A stretch of DNA of 41,822 bases, from the NCBI GenBank assembly GCA_017309145.1, contig JAFLDU010000009.1, forward strand, positions 1-41,822, given 5' to 3'. The stretch is from Zoogloea sp. GTDB taxonomy: Bacteria; Pseudomonadota; Gammaproteobacteria; Burkholderiales; Rhodocyclaceae. The notes below the pieces were generated by a model that worked only from the letters and a program-made list of their open reading frames with translations, was not told the origin of the DNA and did no database searches. The position numbers were made by a program, and so were the translations under genes. Shown in pieces: positions 1 through 6,805 of this stretch. The first letter of the stretch is position 1. Each line of letters begins with the position of its first letter.

Positions 1-125
1 TGGAAGGAGGTTCCCAGGAAGGGAAAAACCGATAGACTTATCCACAGCAGCCTGAATGACGGGCGGCTATCGTCCCTGGTCAAAATTCAACCGGTACACC
101 TGGTCAGTTTTAAACCGGTACGGAC
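1..125. repeat. IS21-like element end with two direct repeats
   Basis: Two copies of a 23-bp sequence (CCTGGTCA...CCGGTAC) lie at 75-97 and 99-121, spaced 24 bp start to start and differing only in the middle (AAAATTCA versus GTTTTAAA). Tandem repeats of this TGGTCA/ACCGGTA type are typical of IS21-family ends, where the transposase binds. A reading frame ending at the TGA at 56-58 could be the tail of an IS-encoded protein, but too little remains to tell. From about 125 to 282 I see no convincing gene apart from an upstream extension of the next frame. Confidence 0.45.
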
Positions 126-282
126 AGAGCGCCCTCTTTGAGTCTTCCTTGTATGCGCGGGGAAAGCGGTGCCCTCAACTTATTCCAGGCTCGAGGGATA
201 CACGAACGACGTACGTACTGCATTTCGAACATGCGATCGGCTTGCCGCCAAGTCTGGTCGGATTTTTGCTTGGAGAGAGAGC

Positions 283-1137
283 TTGAAAACAGAAGTGCCC
301 GACGATGTATCGCCCGATCCATGCCCCGAGCTGCCGGTGGAGCGAGGGCCTCACAGCCGCGGTGTCGGGCGCTGGGTAGTGAATGAAAAGCACCGCTACT
401 TGGCGCGCTACCTCGATGCCACGCGCGAAGCTCAGAAGAAGTTCAAGCAGCGGGTGTTGATTGATCCGTTTTGCGGTCCAGGTCGCGTCCAGGTCGAGGG
501 TGAGAACTTCACACGGGACGGCGGGTCGATTGCGGCTTACCGGCAGTCCGTGCGCTCCGGCGCACCATTCACCAAGCTGCTCGTGGGCGACATTGACGCC
601 AACCGTGTCCATGCTAATGAACTGAGGCTCAGAGCCACGGGCGCAACCGTACAGAGCTTCGTGGGACCGGCCACGCAGACTGTAGGCGAGATGGCCAGTG
701 CCGTCCCTTTCGGGGCCCTAGCTCTGGCCTACATCGACCCCTACAACCTGGAGTTCCTGTCTTTCTCGATCATCGAGCGGCTGGCCAAACTGCAGTACGT
801 GGACTTTGCAGTCCACTTCAGCCTGATGGACCTAACGCGCAATATTGACATGGAACTGGACCCCAAGCGGGACCGCTTTGACCATGCGCTGCCGGGTTGG
901 CGTCTTGCCGCACCGATCGACGAGCTGTCCAAGTCGAGACTGCCCACCTGGTTCTTCGACGCATGGTGCAAGGCGGTTGGAGCCTTAGGATTCAAGATCA
1001 GCGGGCAGATGCCTCTGATCACCGACGGCAAGGGACGCTCGATTTACCGCCTAGTCTTCTTCTCGCGCCATCCCCTACCGGACCGCATCTGGAACGACAT
1101 CGCCCGCAGCGGCAATTTGGACCTGTTCTCTAACTGA
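283..1137 (+). CDS. Three-Cys-motif partner protein (TcmP-like), first copy
   Basis: This 284-residue protein resembles the TcmP family, found beside three-Cys-motif (DUF5131) proteins; no biochemical function is established. Visible: the family-type opening EKHRYLARYL (about residues 35-44), DPFCGPG at 61-67, an acidic turn GDID near 102-105, and IDPYN at 151-155. DPFCGPG and IDPYN resemble motifs I and IV of SAM-dependent DNA methyltransferases, so a Rossmann methyltransferase-like fold is inferred. The start chosen is TTG at 283, because GGAGAGAG lies 6 nt upstream; the frame stays open back to a GTG at 169, but that extension does not look like the family. It precedes the LexA-like gene by 85 bp and has no obvious promoter of its own in unique DNA. 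Confidence 0.75.
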   Translation: MKTEVPDDVSPDPCPELPVERGPHSRGVGRWVVNEKHRYLARYLDATREAQKKFKQRVLIDPFCGPGRVQVEGENFTRDGGSIAAYRQSVRSGAPFTKLLVGDIDANRVHANELRLRATGATVQSFVGPATQTVGEMASAVPFGALALAYIDPYNLEFLSFSIIERLAKLQYVDFAVHFSLMDLTRNIDMELDPKRDRFDHALPGWRLAAPIDELSKSRLPTWFFDAWCKAVGALGFKISGQMPLITDGKGRSIYRLVFFSRHPLPDRIWNDIARSGNLDLFSN

Positions 1138-1187
1138 TCACGTCTGCAACCGCCTGGACGCCACAGCGTCCGGCGTTCATCTGTCCC

Positions 1188-1216
1188 TTGATTAGTGGAC
1201 GAATGTCTACTATAAT
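1188..1216 (+). promoter_or_regulatory. Sigma-70 promoter with embedded LexA-type operator; leaderless start
   Basis: The -35 box TTGATT (1188-1193) and -10 box TATAAT (1211-1216) are separated by exactly 17 bp. An inverted repeat, TAGTGGAC at 1193-1200 and GTCTACTA at 1205-1212 with a 4-bp spacer, matches in 7 of 8 arm positions and overlaps both boxes. Repressor binding there would block RNA polymerase, so autoregulation by the downstream LexA-like protein is inferred. The ATG at 1223 is 6 nt after the -10 box, so transcription should begin at or next to the start codon; the message is predicted to be leaderless. No Shine-Dalgarno sequence precedes the ATG. Confidence 0.75.
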
Positions 1217-1222
1217 TTTGCC

Positions 1223-1861
1223 ATGGCTCGAACCAACAATGACGCCCTGCACTTGCGCCGCCTGCGCGACCTTTACGCCCGCGTGGGTTGCATGCCGTCG
1301 TACAGTGAGATGGCCAAGGCGCTGGGCTTCAAGGCCAAGAACGCGGCCTTCAAGCTGACCCAGCGCTTGATGGCCTCAGGCTATTTGGAAAAATCCGTGG
1401 GTGGGCGGCTCGTACCCGGACCCGAGTTCTTCACCGTCGATGTCAGTGATAGCGAGGTGCGGGCCGGATTTGGCTGTGAAGGCAATGCCACCAATCTTTT
1501 TCATGCGCAGGCGCTAGATCAGTTGCTGATAGCCAGGCCGTCAAAGACCATGTTCCTGAAGGTGCGTGGCGACTCGATGGTCGACGCCGGCATCCTCAGC
1601 GGTGATGTGGCCGTGGTGGAGACGAGCATGCAGGCCGTCCACGGTGATGTAGTAGTGGCCGAGATCGATGGCAGCCACACCATCAAGGAATACAGAACCG
1701 ACCGTGGCCAACCGCACCTAGCCGCACACGGAGGGGACATGCCCAGCATGAGAGCCAAAGAGACGCTGAACATCATCGGCGTTGTCAGGGGAATCATCCG
1801 GAGCTATAGGCCGTCGCAGACGGGGCAAGCTAAGGTAGCAAAGCAGGGAGCATCGCGATGA
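1223..1861 (+). CDS. LexA-family self-cleaving repressor
   Basis: This 212-residue protein has the LexA layout: a winged-helix DNA-binding part (about 1-70), then an S24 peptidase domain. The auto-cleavage pair Ala81-Gly82 (RAGF), the nucleophile Ser118 (GDSM) and the general base Lys155 (TIKEY) are all present, so RecA-stimulated self-cleavage is expected from family knowledge. Its own promoter carries a matching dyad, and its stop overlaps the next start by ATGA (1858-1861), implying translational coupling to the DUF5131 gene. It is therefore likely the local repressor of the cassette rather than the host's global LexA. The operator differs from the Escherichia coli SOS box. Confidence 0.85.
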   Translation: MARTNNDALHLRRLRDLYARVGCMPSYSEMAKALGFKAKNAAFKLTQRLMASGYLEKSVGGRLVPGPEFFTVDVSDSEVRAGFGCEGNATNLFHAQALDQLLIARPSKTMFLKVRGDSMVDAGILSGDVAVVETSMQAVHGDVVVAEIDGSHTIKEYRTDRGQPHLAAHGGDMPSMRAKETLNIIGVVRGIIRSYRPSQTGQAKVAKQGASR

Positions 1862-2616
1862 CAACAACCAGCAAGATCGAGTGGACGGAGCAGACTTGGA
1901 ACCCGACCGTTGGGTGCACCAAGATCTCTCCGGGGTGCAAGCACTGCTATGCCGAGGCGATGTCCAAGCGCCTGAACGCCATGGGCACGCCCGGCTATGA
2001 GAACGGATTTGCGTTGACCCTGCTGCCGGAGCGGCTCAATGACCCGATTAAGCGCAAGAAGCCAACGGTGTATTTCGTAAACTCGATGTCGGACCTGTTC
2101 CACGATCGGGTGCCGGATCACTACATCGACAAGGTGTTTGAGGTCATTGCGCAGACACCTCACCACACGTATCAGATCCTCACCAAACGCGCCGCGCGCA
2201 TGGCTCGGTATTTCCGGACGCGCTCGGTGCCGAACAATGCTTGGCTGGGTGTTTCCGTCGAAGACCGCGATTCCGGGGTGCCTCGCATCGACTACCTCCG
2301 TCAAGTACCGGCCACCATCCGCTTCCTATCGGTCGAGCCTCTGCTGTCCGACGTGGGTGAGCTAAACCTGAAGGACATCCACTGGGTCATCGTCGGTGGC
2401 GAGTCTGGGCCAAAGGCGCGGCCAATGAAGATGGAGTGGGTCGAGGCTGTACGCGAGCAGTGCCAGGAGCAGGACGTGGCCTTCTTCTTCAAGCAATGGG
2501 GAGGCTGGGGGGCAGATGGGAAGAAACGCGCAAAAGCGGCCAACGGGCGAGAGTTAAATGGCCGGACATGGGACGAAATGCCGGTGACGGCCACTCATCG
2601 CGTCAGTGCCCTCTGA
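1858..2616 (+). CDS. DUF5131 (phage Gp37/Gp68) three-Cys-motif protein
   Basis: This 252-residue protein matches the DUF5131/Gp37-Gp68 family. Its opening TWNPTVGCTKISPGCKHCYA holds the three cysteines (Cys20, Cys27, Cys30; CX6CX2C) that name the three-Cys-motif group, and the C-terminal half carries the family hallmarks GGESGPKARP and FFFKQWGG. The cysteine cluster suggests a 4Fe-4S centre and distant likeness to radical-SAM enzymes such as spore photoproduct lyase, but spacing differs from canonical CX3CX2C and activity is unproven. It is co-translated with the LexA-like gene (ATGA overlap) and flanked by two TcmP-like genes, the family's usual partners. LexA control hints at a DNA-damage role; this is inference. 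Confidence 0.85.
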   Translation: MTTTSKIEWTEQTWNPTVGCTKISPGCKHCYAEAMSKRLNAMGTPGYENGFALTLLPERLNDPIKRKKPTVYFVNSMSDLFHDRVPDHYIDKVFEVIAQTPHHTYQILTKRAARMARYFRTRSVPNNAWLGVSVEDRDSGVPRIDYLRQVPATIRFLSVEPLLSDVGELNLKDIHWVIVGGESGPKARPMKMEWVEAVREQCQEQDVAFFFKQWGGWGADGKKRAKAANGRELNGRTWDEMPVTATHRVSAL

Positions 2617-2749
2617 GCTTTACGACAATGTGCTTGATTATGAGAAGTTCCGCAGGCACATTGCTGCGCAGGGACCATCAGAGCGCGCTCAGCGCGCCAT
2701 TCAATGCCACATTACGACTGGATTTGGGGAGACCCACCCCCACTACTGA
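2606..2749 (+). CDS. Possible 47-residue small ORF bridging two cassette genes
   Basis: A GTG at 2606 opens a 47-codon frame that overlaps the end of the DUF5131 gene by 11 nt and runs 46 nt into the next TcmP-like gene. It fills the 87-bp gap between these genes, and its encoded middle (YDNVLDYEKFRRHIAAQG) looks like a normal soluble helical peptide. There is no strong ribosome-binding site. Alternatives are an untranslated spacer, or the relic of an N-terminal extension of the next gene displaced by a frameshift. Confidence 0.3.
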   Translation: MPSELYDNVLDYEKFRRHIAAQGPSERAQRAIQCHITTGFGETHPHY

Positions 2750-3966
2750 AACGGCACAGTGAAGTCAAACACGCGCTTCTGCGCAACTACCTGGTCGACT
2801 ACTTCCTGACGCTGGTGTCGATGCCACAGCAGGACAAAATCCAGCTGACCATCGTAGATGGCTTCTGCGGAGGGGGGCTCTACCGGAACGAGTCTGGCCA
2901 AGAGGTGCCAGGCTCCCCGCTGGTGATCCTTGAGGCAATTCGAGAAGCCGAGGTCCGGGTCAACGTGCGGCAGGAGCGGCGCAAGCCAATCAAGATCGAT
3001 GTGGAATTGATCTGCATCGATGACTGCGGCTACGCACTGGACTATCTGGGTCATGTTCTCGATGAACGGGGATATGGTGGGTCCGTTGCCATGGGTACCA
3101 TCAAGCTCGTCAAAGGGAAGTTCGTCGACCACTGCGGGGCCGCAATCCAGCGGGCACATGATCGCAGCCCGCGGTCTGGGCGCGGTTTGTTCGTGCTCGA
3201 CCAGTATGGCTACTCCGCCGTGCCGATGGACTGCCTGCGCGACATTTTCGCCAAGCTAAAGCACGCCGAGGTGATACTCACCTTCTACATTGACAGCCTG
3301 ATCAGCTACCTCAATGAGAAGAACCTCGCAGACTTCGAGTTGTCTTCGGGTATCCGCTCATCGGTGCGTGCAGCCGACTTAGACGAGATCAAGCAGTCGC
3401 CGCGATGGAGGGTGCAGTTGCAGTCTTCCCTGTACCAGAGCCTGACCAACCAGTGCTCGGCACAGTTCTACACGCCGTTCTTCATTCGACCCGAGCGCGG
3501 GCATGGTGACTTCTGGCTGCTGCACCTCTCGCAGCACTGGAAGGCGCGCGATGTAATGGCGACTACGCACTGGCAGCATCACAACCACTTTGCACACTAC
3601 GGCAAAGCGGGTTTCCACATGTTCAGCACGGGCTACATCGGCAAGATAGACGATGAGAATCGGCTACAGATGGGGTTCGATTTTAGCGAAGTGGCCGCGA
3701 CGATCAGCAAGGAAGCCATGATGGCGCAGATCCCCGTCATGCTCTTCGAAGGTGCTGAGGGCGTGACCTTCGAGCAGTTTTTTCTCAGGCTGATCAACAC
3801 TACACCAGCAACGCGTAGCATGGTAGAAGCGACGCTGCTCGAACTGCATCAGAGTGGAGAGATCATTGTTGTAGATAGCGCTGGCGACACCTCCAAGGCG
3901 CGCGTCAAGCTCAAGGCCGACCATGTGTTGCGCTTGCCCTCGCAGCGCTCCTTCAGCTTCAGTTGA
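2704..3966 (+). CDS. Three-Cys-motif partner protein (TcmP-like), second copy
   Basis: This 420-residue protein belongs to the TcmP family but is much longer than, and only distantly similar to, the copy at 283-1137. Visible: EVKHALLRNYL (about 20-30), the motif VDGFCGGG at 51-58, GSPLVILEAI following it, an acidic segment CIDDC near 103, and LDQYGY starting at about 165 where the first copy has IDPYN. These again fit a Rossmann methyltransferase-like core with a degenerate motif IV. The C-terminal third (from about residue 340) looks like an added helical or winged-helix module and may give specificity. The ATG at 2704 was chosen because homology begins immediately after it; no clear ribosome-binding site is seen. 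Confidence 0.75.
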   Translation: MPHYDWIWGDPPPLLKRHSEVKHALLRNYLVDYFLTLVSMPQQDKIQLTIVDGFCGGGLYRNESGQEVPGSPLVILEAIREAEVRVNVRQERRKPIKIDVELICIDDCGYALDYLGHVLDERGYGGSVAMGTIKLVKGKFVDHCGAAIQRAHDRSPRSGRGLFVLDQYGYSAVPMDCLRDIFAKLKHAEVILTFYIDSLISYLNEKNLADFELSSGIRSSVRAADLDEIKQSPRWRVQLQSSLYQSLTNQCSAQFYTPFFIRPERGHGDFWLLHLSQHWKARDVMATTHWQHHNHFAHYGKAGFHMFSTGYIGKIDDENRLQMGFDFSEVAATISKEAMMAQIPVMLFEGAEGVTFEQFFLRLINTTPATRSMVEATLLELHQSGEIIVVDSAGDTSKARVKLKADHVLRLPSQRSFSFS

Positions 3967-4312
3967 AACATTAGTCATCTTTCGCAGACCGGCGAGCGAG
4001 GTAAGGGCTCATACGAGAGCAGCGAGGATGGCGCTTCCTGCGGCCGATCAGACTCATCAGGAGCCAGAGCGAAGCCGGTCTCAAGCCGCGAAGGCTTAAG
4101 GCGCTTGCTTCCGGGCTGATAAAGTACTACACTAAATGAGTCTACCCGACTCTTCTGTTCGAATTGGGGCCGTGCAATGTGACTCGGTTCTGGTTTGACT
4201 TGGGTGAAGGCTATTATTGGAGACAGCACCAAACACGAGAAATCGTGGTCAAGCGTGCCGAACTGAACTAGCGTCACAGCGGATGGAGTAAATAAGGTCA
4301 GACTGAGAACTT
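3967..4312. other. Intergenic region, no recognisable gene
   Basis: This stretch between the TcmP-like gene and the terminator holds no convincing reading frame on either strand. Small inverted repeats are visible: GAGTC/GACTC around 4138-4152 and CACGA/TCGTG around 4234-4247. Because a strong + strand terminator closes it, it may be a long 3' untranslated region or encode a small RNA. Confidence 0.4.
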
Positions 4313-4347
4313 AAGCGAGAACCAAGGTCTTGGTGTCTCGCTTTTTT
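4313..4347 (+). terminator. Rho-independent terminator
   Basis: AAGCGAGA-ACCAAG (4313-4326) pairs with CTTGGT (4329-4334) and TCTCGCTT (4336-4343) with one bulged G and a 2-nt loop, a 14-bp stem. It is followed on the + strand by a run of T (4342-4347). It would end transcription coming from the TcmP/LexA/DUF5131 cassette. The opposite strand lacks a comparable T run, so it serves the converging minus-strand operon less well. Confidence 0.8.
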
Positions 4348-4349
4348 CA

Positions 4350-5183
4350 TTAGTGGTAGTCGTTTGTGAATATGTTCACATGTGATTGGTTTACAGGCTT
4401 ATGTGCATGGTGGCAGTCGGGGAAATCTCCTGTGATCCAGGTTCCACTGCCATTCTCTTTTGTCATATTGTAGTGGCGGTATTCGAAAGGGATTCTCACG
4501 CCAAGCCGATACCTGGCAGCTAATATGCACGATTTGCTATGCGGTGCACCAGTCTCGTATTTGGAATGATTTTCGTAGCCATACTCGAAGAGCTTTTTAT
4601 CGTCATCTGCGATATATTTTTTTTGCTGATCTACAACGGCCCTGCGTCTTGGCCTTCTGCGTCTCCTGAGTAGAGCGAGCTGCGCACTAACTTGGGCGAT
4701 GAGGTCGGCGCTGGCGCCCGCAGTTCTCCCCAGATAAAGCAAGTCGTTCAGGTCCTTCGCGATGAAGTTTCGCTTAGGAAGGAGGAGCACCTCAAGCATT
4801 TTCTCGTCATTCGTGAACTTATAGATATGAAGTAAATTCCTAAGGGTTCGGTTAATGGCAGCCTCGAGGGACATGCGAAGCGCTGCGTAATCTAACGTAA
4901 CTTTTCCCGCCAAAATGGCAGGCGAAACATCCTCTAGTGGGACGGCCGGATCACCTTCGATGAGCAAGGCCGCTACGTCCATTCCTTTGCTGCGTTCAAA
5001 CACGAAATTCGTGAACCCAACTTGGTTCGCGTTGGGATCGTACACTCCAATGGAAATGGTGGAACCTTTTACGTTAAAGCGCGGGTCCCCGCGAAGCTCT
5101 TTTGCGATGAGATTGGCCTGCTCCTTTTCAACAAGCGTTTTGGCTAACGAGTTTGAGGAAACGAGGCAAATGAACGCCCTCAT
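4350..5183 (-). CDS. Unknown protein, second gene of minus-strand operon
   Basis: I do not recognise this 277-residue protein. It looks soluble, without signal peptide or membrane segment. The first 170 residues are mixed helix and strand with the phrase FVFERSKGMDVAALLIEGDP. A short extremely basic stretch (RRRRRPRRR, about 171-180) separates it from a C-terminal domain containing YRLGVRIPFEYRHYN and a Cys-His cluster (CHHAH) that could bind zinc. Its start overlaps the stop of the preceding gene (5180-5183, ATGA), so the two are co-translated. The basic linker suggests nucleic-acid contact, which is inference only. Confidence 0.6.
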   Translation of the reverse strand: MRAFICLVSSNSLAKTLVEKEQANLIAKELRGDPRFNVKGSTISIGVYDPNANQVGFTNFVFERSKGMDVAALLIEGDPAVPLEDVSPAILAGKVTLDYAALRMSLEAAINRTLRNLLHIYKFTNDEKMLEVLLLPKRNFIAKDLNDLLYLGRTAGASADLIAQVSAQLALLRRRRRPRRRAVVDQQKKYIADDDKKLFEYGYENHSKYETGAPHSKSCILAARYRLGVRIPFEYRHYNMTKENGSGTWITGDFPDCHHAHKPVNQSHVNIFTNDYH

Positions 5184-5581
5184 TTCGCAAGGAGTTTGGC
5201 GATCACGTTGACTGGAATCACCACGCTGCGCTGTTCCTCTTCGCTGAGTTCCCCCAGAAGATTGAGGAACTTTAGCATGGTTTCACCCTTATGCTTTTCC
5301 TCCGGAGCAGGCGGTTTTGCGCTCGTCGGGAATTCGTAGTTTTCTCCGGCTGGAATAACGCCGACTCGTGCCTTGTGGTTCGGATCTTCGACTAATTTGT
5401 AGCCCCCTTGGTCGCACGTCCTCGATACAAAGCTCTTTACACCTTCTTCTCCCAAGACGAGGCGAAAGTCGGTTCCTGCGAAATGTCGCGGGATGTTGCT
5501 GATTAACAGAGGTTGCCTTTCGTCCCGCCAGGTCTTGCACACAATCTCGGCGATCGACGAGATTAAATTGCTAGCGTCCAT
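5180..5581 (-). CDS. Small protein with possible LOTUS/OST-HTH-like winged-helix domain
   Basis: This 133-residue protein is preceded by an ideal ribosome-binding site (AGGAGG, about 8 nt before the ATG). The pattern LLISNIPRHFAG...FRLVLGEEGVKSFVSRT...YKLVEDP...ARVGVIPAG (about 25-79) resembles the OST-HTH/LOTUS winged helix, often an RNA-binding module in bacterial nuclease and defence proteins. The similarity is from pattern alone and could be wrong. A proline-rich linker (about 86-92) leads to a short C-terminal helix (MLKFLNLLGEL). It overlaps the downstream 277-residue gene by 4 nt, so the proteins are probably made together and may act as a complex. Confidence 0.6.
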   Translation of the reverse strand: MDASNLISSIAEIVCKTWRDERQPLLISNIPRHFAGTDFRLVLGEEGVKSFVSRTCDQGGYKLVEDPNHKARVGVIPAGENYEFPTSAKPPAPEEKHKGETMLKFLNLLGELSEEEQRSVVIPVNVIAKLLAK

Positions 5582-5614
5582 TGATTATCCTCCTGATTTC
5601 TGGTTTTCAACTTC

Positions 5615-5857
5615 TTAGTCGCCTTGGCCGCTCTCCGCGCCCCGTTGATCGTACAGGCGGAGCATCACCCGTTGAGATGTGCTCCCTCCGCCAGACATTA
5701 ATACGGTTATCGTTGTCTTGCCCAATGTCTTCTCACTAACGACATGGTGCAATTGTGACTTGAGCACTCGTGCGACTCTGCGGGAGACTACCAGCGTTTT
5801 GTTCGTGCCGCCGCTATCCGGAACCGCACAACTCCCATTCTGTGATACAGCGCACAT
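5615..5857 (-). CDS. Possible 80-residue protein, first gene of the minus-strand operon
   Basis: The frame ends 33 nt before the next gene in the same direction. The peptide (GGTNKTLVVSRRVARVLKSQLHHVV...) has plausible amino-acid composition but no recognised family and no clear ribosome-binding site at its ATG. An IS5-type remnant sits just upstream, so this may be the 3' remainder of a gene truncated by that insertion. Confidence 0.3.
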   Translation of the reverse strand: MCAVSQNGSCAVPDSGGTNKTLVVSRRVARVLKSQLHHVVSEKTLGKTTITVLMSGGGSTSQRVMLRLYDQRGAESGQGD

Positions 5858-5966
5858 CGAAAACTCGTGTTTACGCGGTGCTCATGGCGCCGTTAGCAGG
5901 TTGATGCAGAGCCCAGCAAACGATCCGGCAGTCCATCTGTACCCCCTAGTCCCAGGCGCAGCACCA

Positions 5967-6165
5967 ATGCGCGGCGAGGTCGATCTCCAGTCCTCGATGT
6001 TCCACGACTTCTCGGTCGAGTCCCGGATTCCGGCTAATCATCGGCTGCGCCTGGTGAACAAACTGGCCGACTTGGCACTGTCGGCCATTTTCGCGGAACT
6101 GGATGGGCTTTAACTGACCGTCGATTCCGCCGGAGTGGCTGCTCAAGGCTCGATTGCTTATGCGG
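5967..6165 (+). pseudogene. IS5-family transposase remnant (N-terminal part, frameshifted)
   Basis: From the ATG at 5967 the frame encodes an IS5-type N-terminus (FHDFSVESRIPANHRLRLVNKLADLAL) that stops at TAA 6111-6113. The next family block, PSIPPEWLLKARLLM, continues in another frame from 6118. The catalytic DDE part is missing. This is a dead fragment left by an insertion sequence; the rest has been deleted. Confidence 0.75.
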
Positions 6166-6466
6166 AACTCATGGGAAATGGCTAGCCGACTAGGCTCAGC
6201 TACATGAGACCTTTCCCGGGGACGCTCCTGACTCCTCCCCGTTGTGATGTGGTTCTCAATATCGGAGTGCATGAAATCTCTCATTTATATGCCTTTGGTG
6301 TGATGACAAAGCGGTATACAAAAGGCATAGTTCACCGCGATTTGTAAATTCTAGTAATGCTCCTGGCGTTTTGTGAATGAGCATGCCAGCACTGCGTAGG
6401 TGGGAGGTGGGCTCGACGTCGAGCTCCACTCATTTTGGGGCGAAGGGCATATCTGTGGAGGTGGCG
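6166..6466. other. Intergenic region upstream of the RHS locus
   Basis: No gene is seen. An inverted repeat of 8 bp, ATGCCTTT near 6288-6295 and AAAGGCAT near 6321-6328, brackets about 25 bp and could be an operator or insertion-sequence end. The region carries the ribosome-binding site (GGAGGTG) for the small YD-repeat protein at its right edge. Confidence 0.3.
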
Positions 6467-6685
6467 ATGCGTTCTACTGTTGGGCAGTCGATCAAGGTGG
6501 GTTCGATCATTCTTGGTCTGGTGGCGGCGGTCTGCGCTGTTTCAGCGCATGCGGGATCTGCGAGTTACACCTACGACACGCTGGGGCGTCTGACCCAGGT
6601 TTCCTACAGCAACGGAACGGTCATCGCCTATTCCTACGATGCGGCTGGAAACCGTTCCACAGTCGTGGTTTCCGGCGCACCTTGA
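6467..6685 (+). CDS. Tiny secreted single YD-repeat (RHS) protein
   Basis: This 72-residue protein has a clear signal peptide (hydrophobic core VGSIILGLVAAVCAV, cleavage after SAHA at about residue 29) and then little more than one to two RHS/YD repeats (YTYDTLGRLTQVSYSNG, YSYDAAGNRS). The ATG at 6467 was chosen for GGAGGTG 5 nt upstream; longer upstream frames lack a signal peptide. It lies 120 bp before the large RHS gene in the same direction. It may be a decayed RHS gene end displaced by recombination, or a free-standing YD module; I cannot distinguish these. Confidence 0.6.
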   Translation: MRSTVGQSIKVGSIILGLVAAVCAVSAHAGSASYTYDTLGRLTQVSYSNGTVIAYSYDAAGNRSTVVVSGAP

Positions 6686-6805
6686 TGTCCGCGGCCTAGC
6701 CGCTTTCGAATTCTCACCCCTCAGTTTTTTTTGATCGCACTTCCGGTGCGAGGGGGCCTTTTTGCCTGGATTTTTGCGAACGATCCTGATGATCGGGAGG
6801 AATTG

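Noticed and set aside
3967-4347. Retron-like msr/msd region
   Set aside because: There is no reverse transcriptase gene nearby, and no msr-like paired ends were found.
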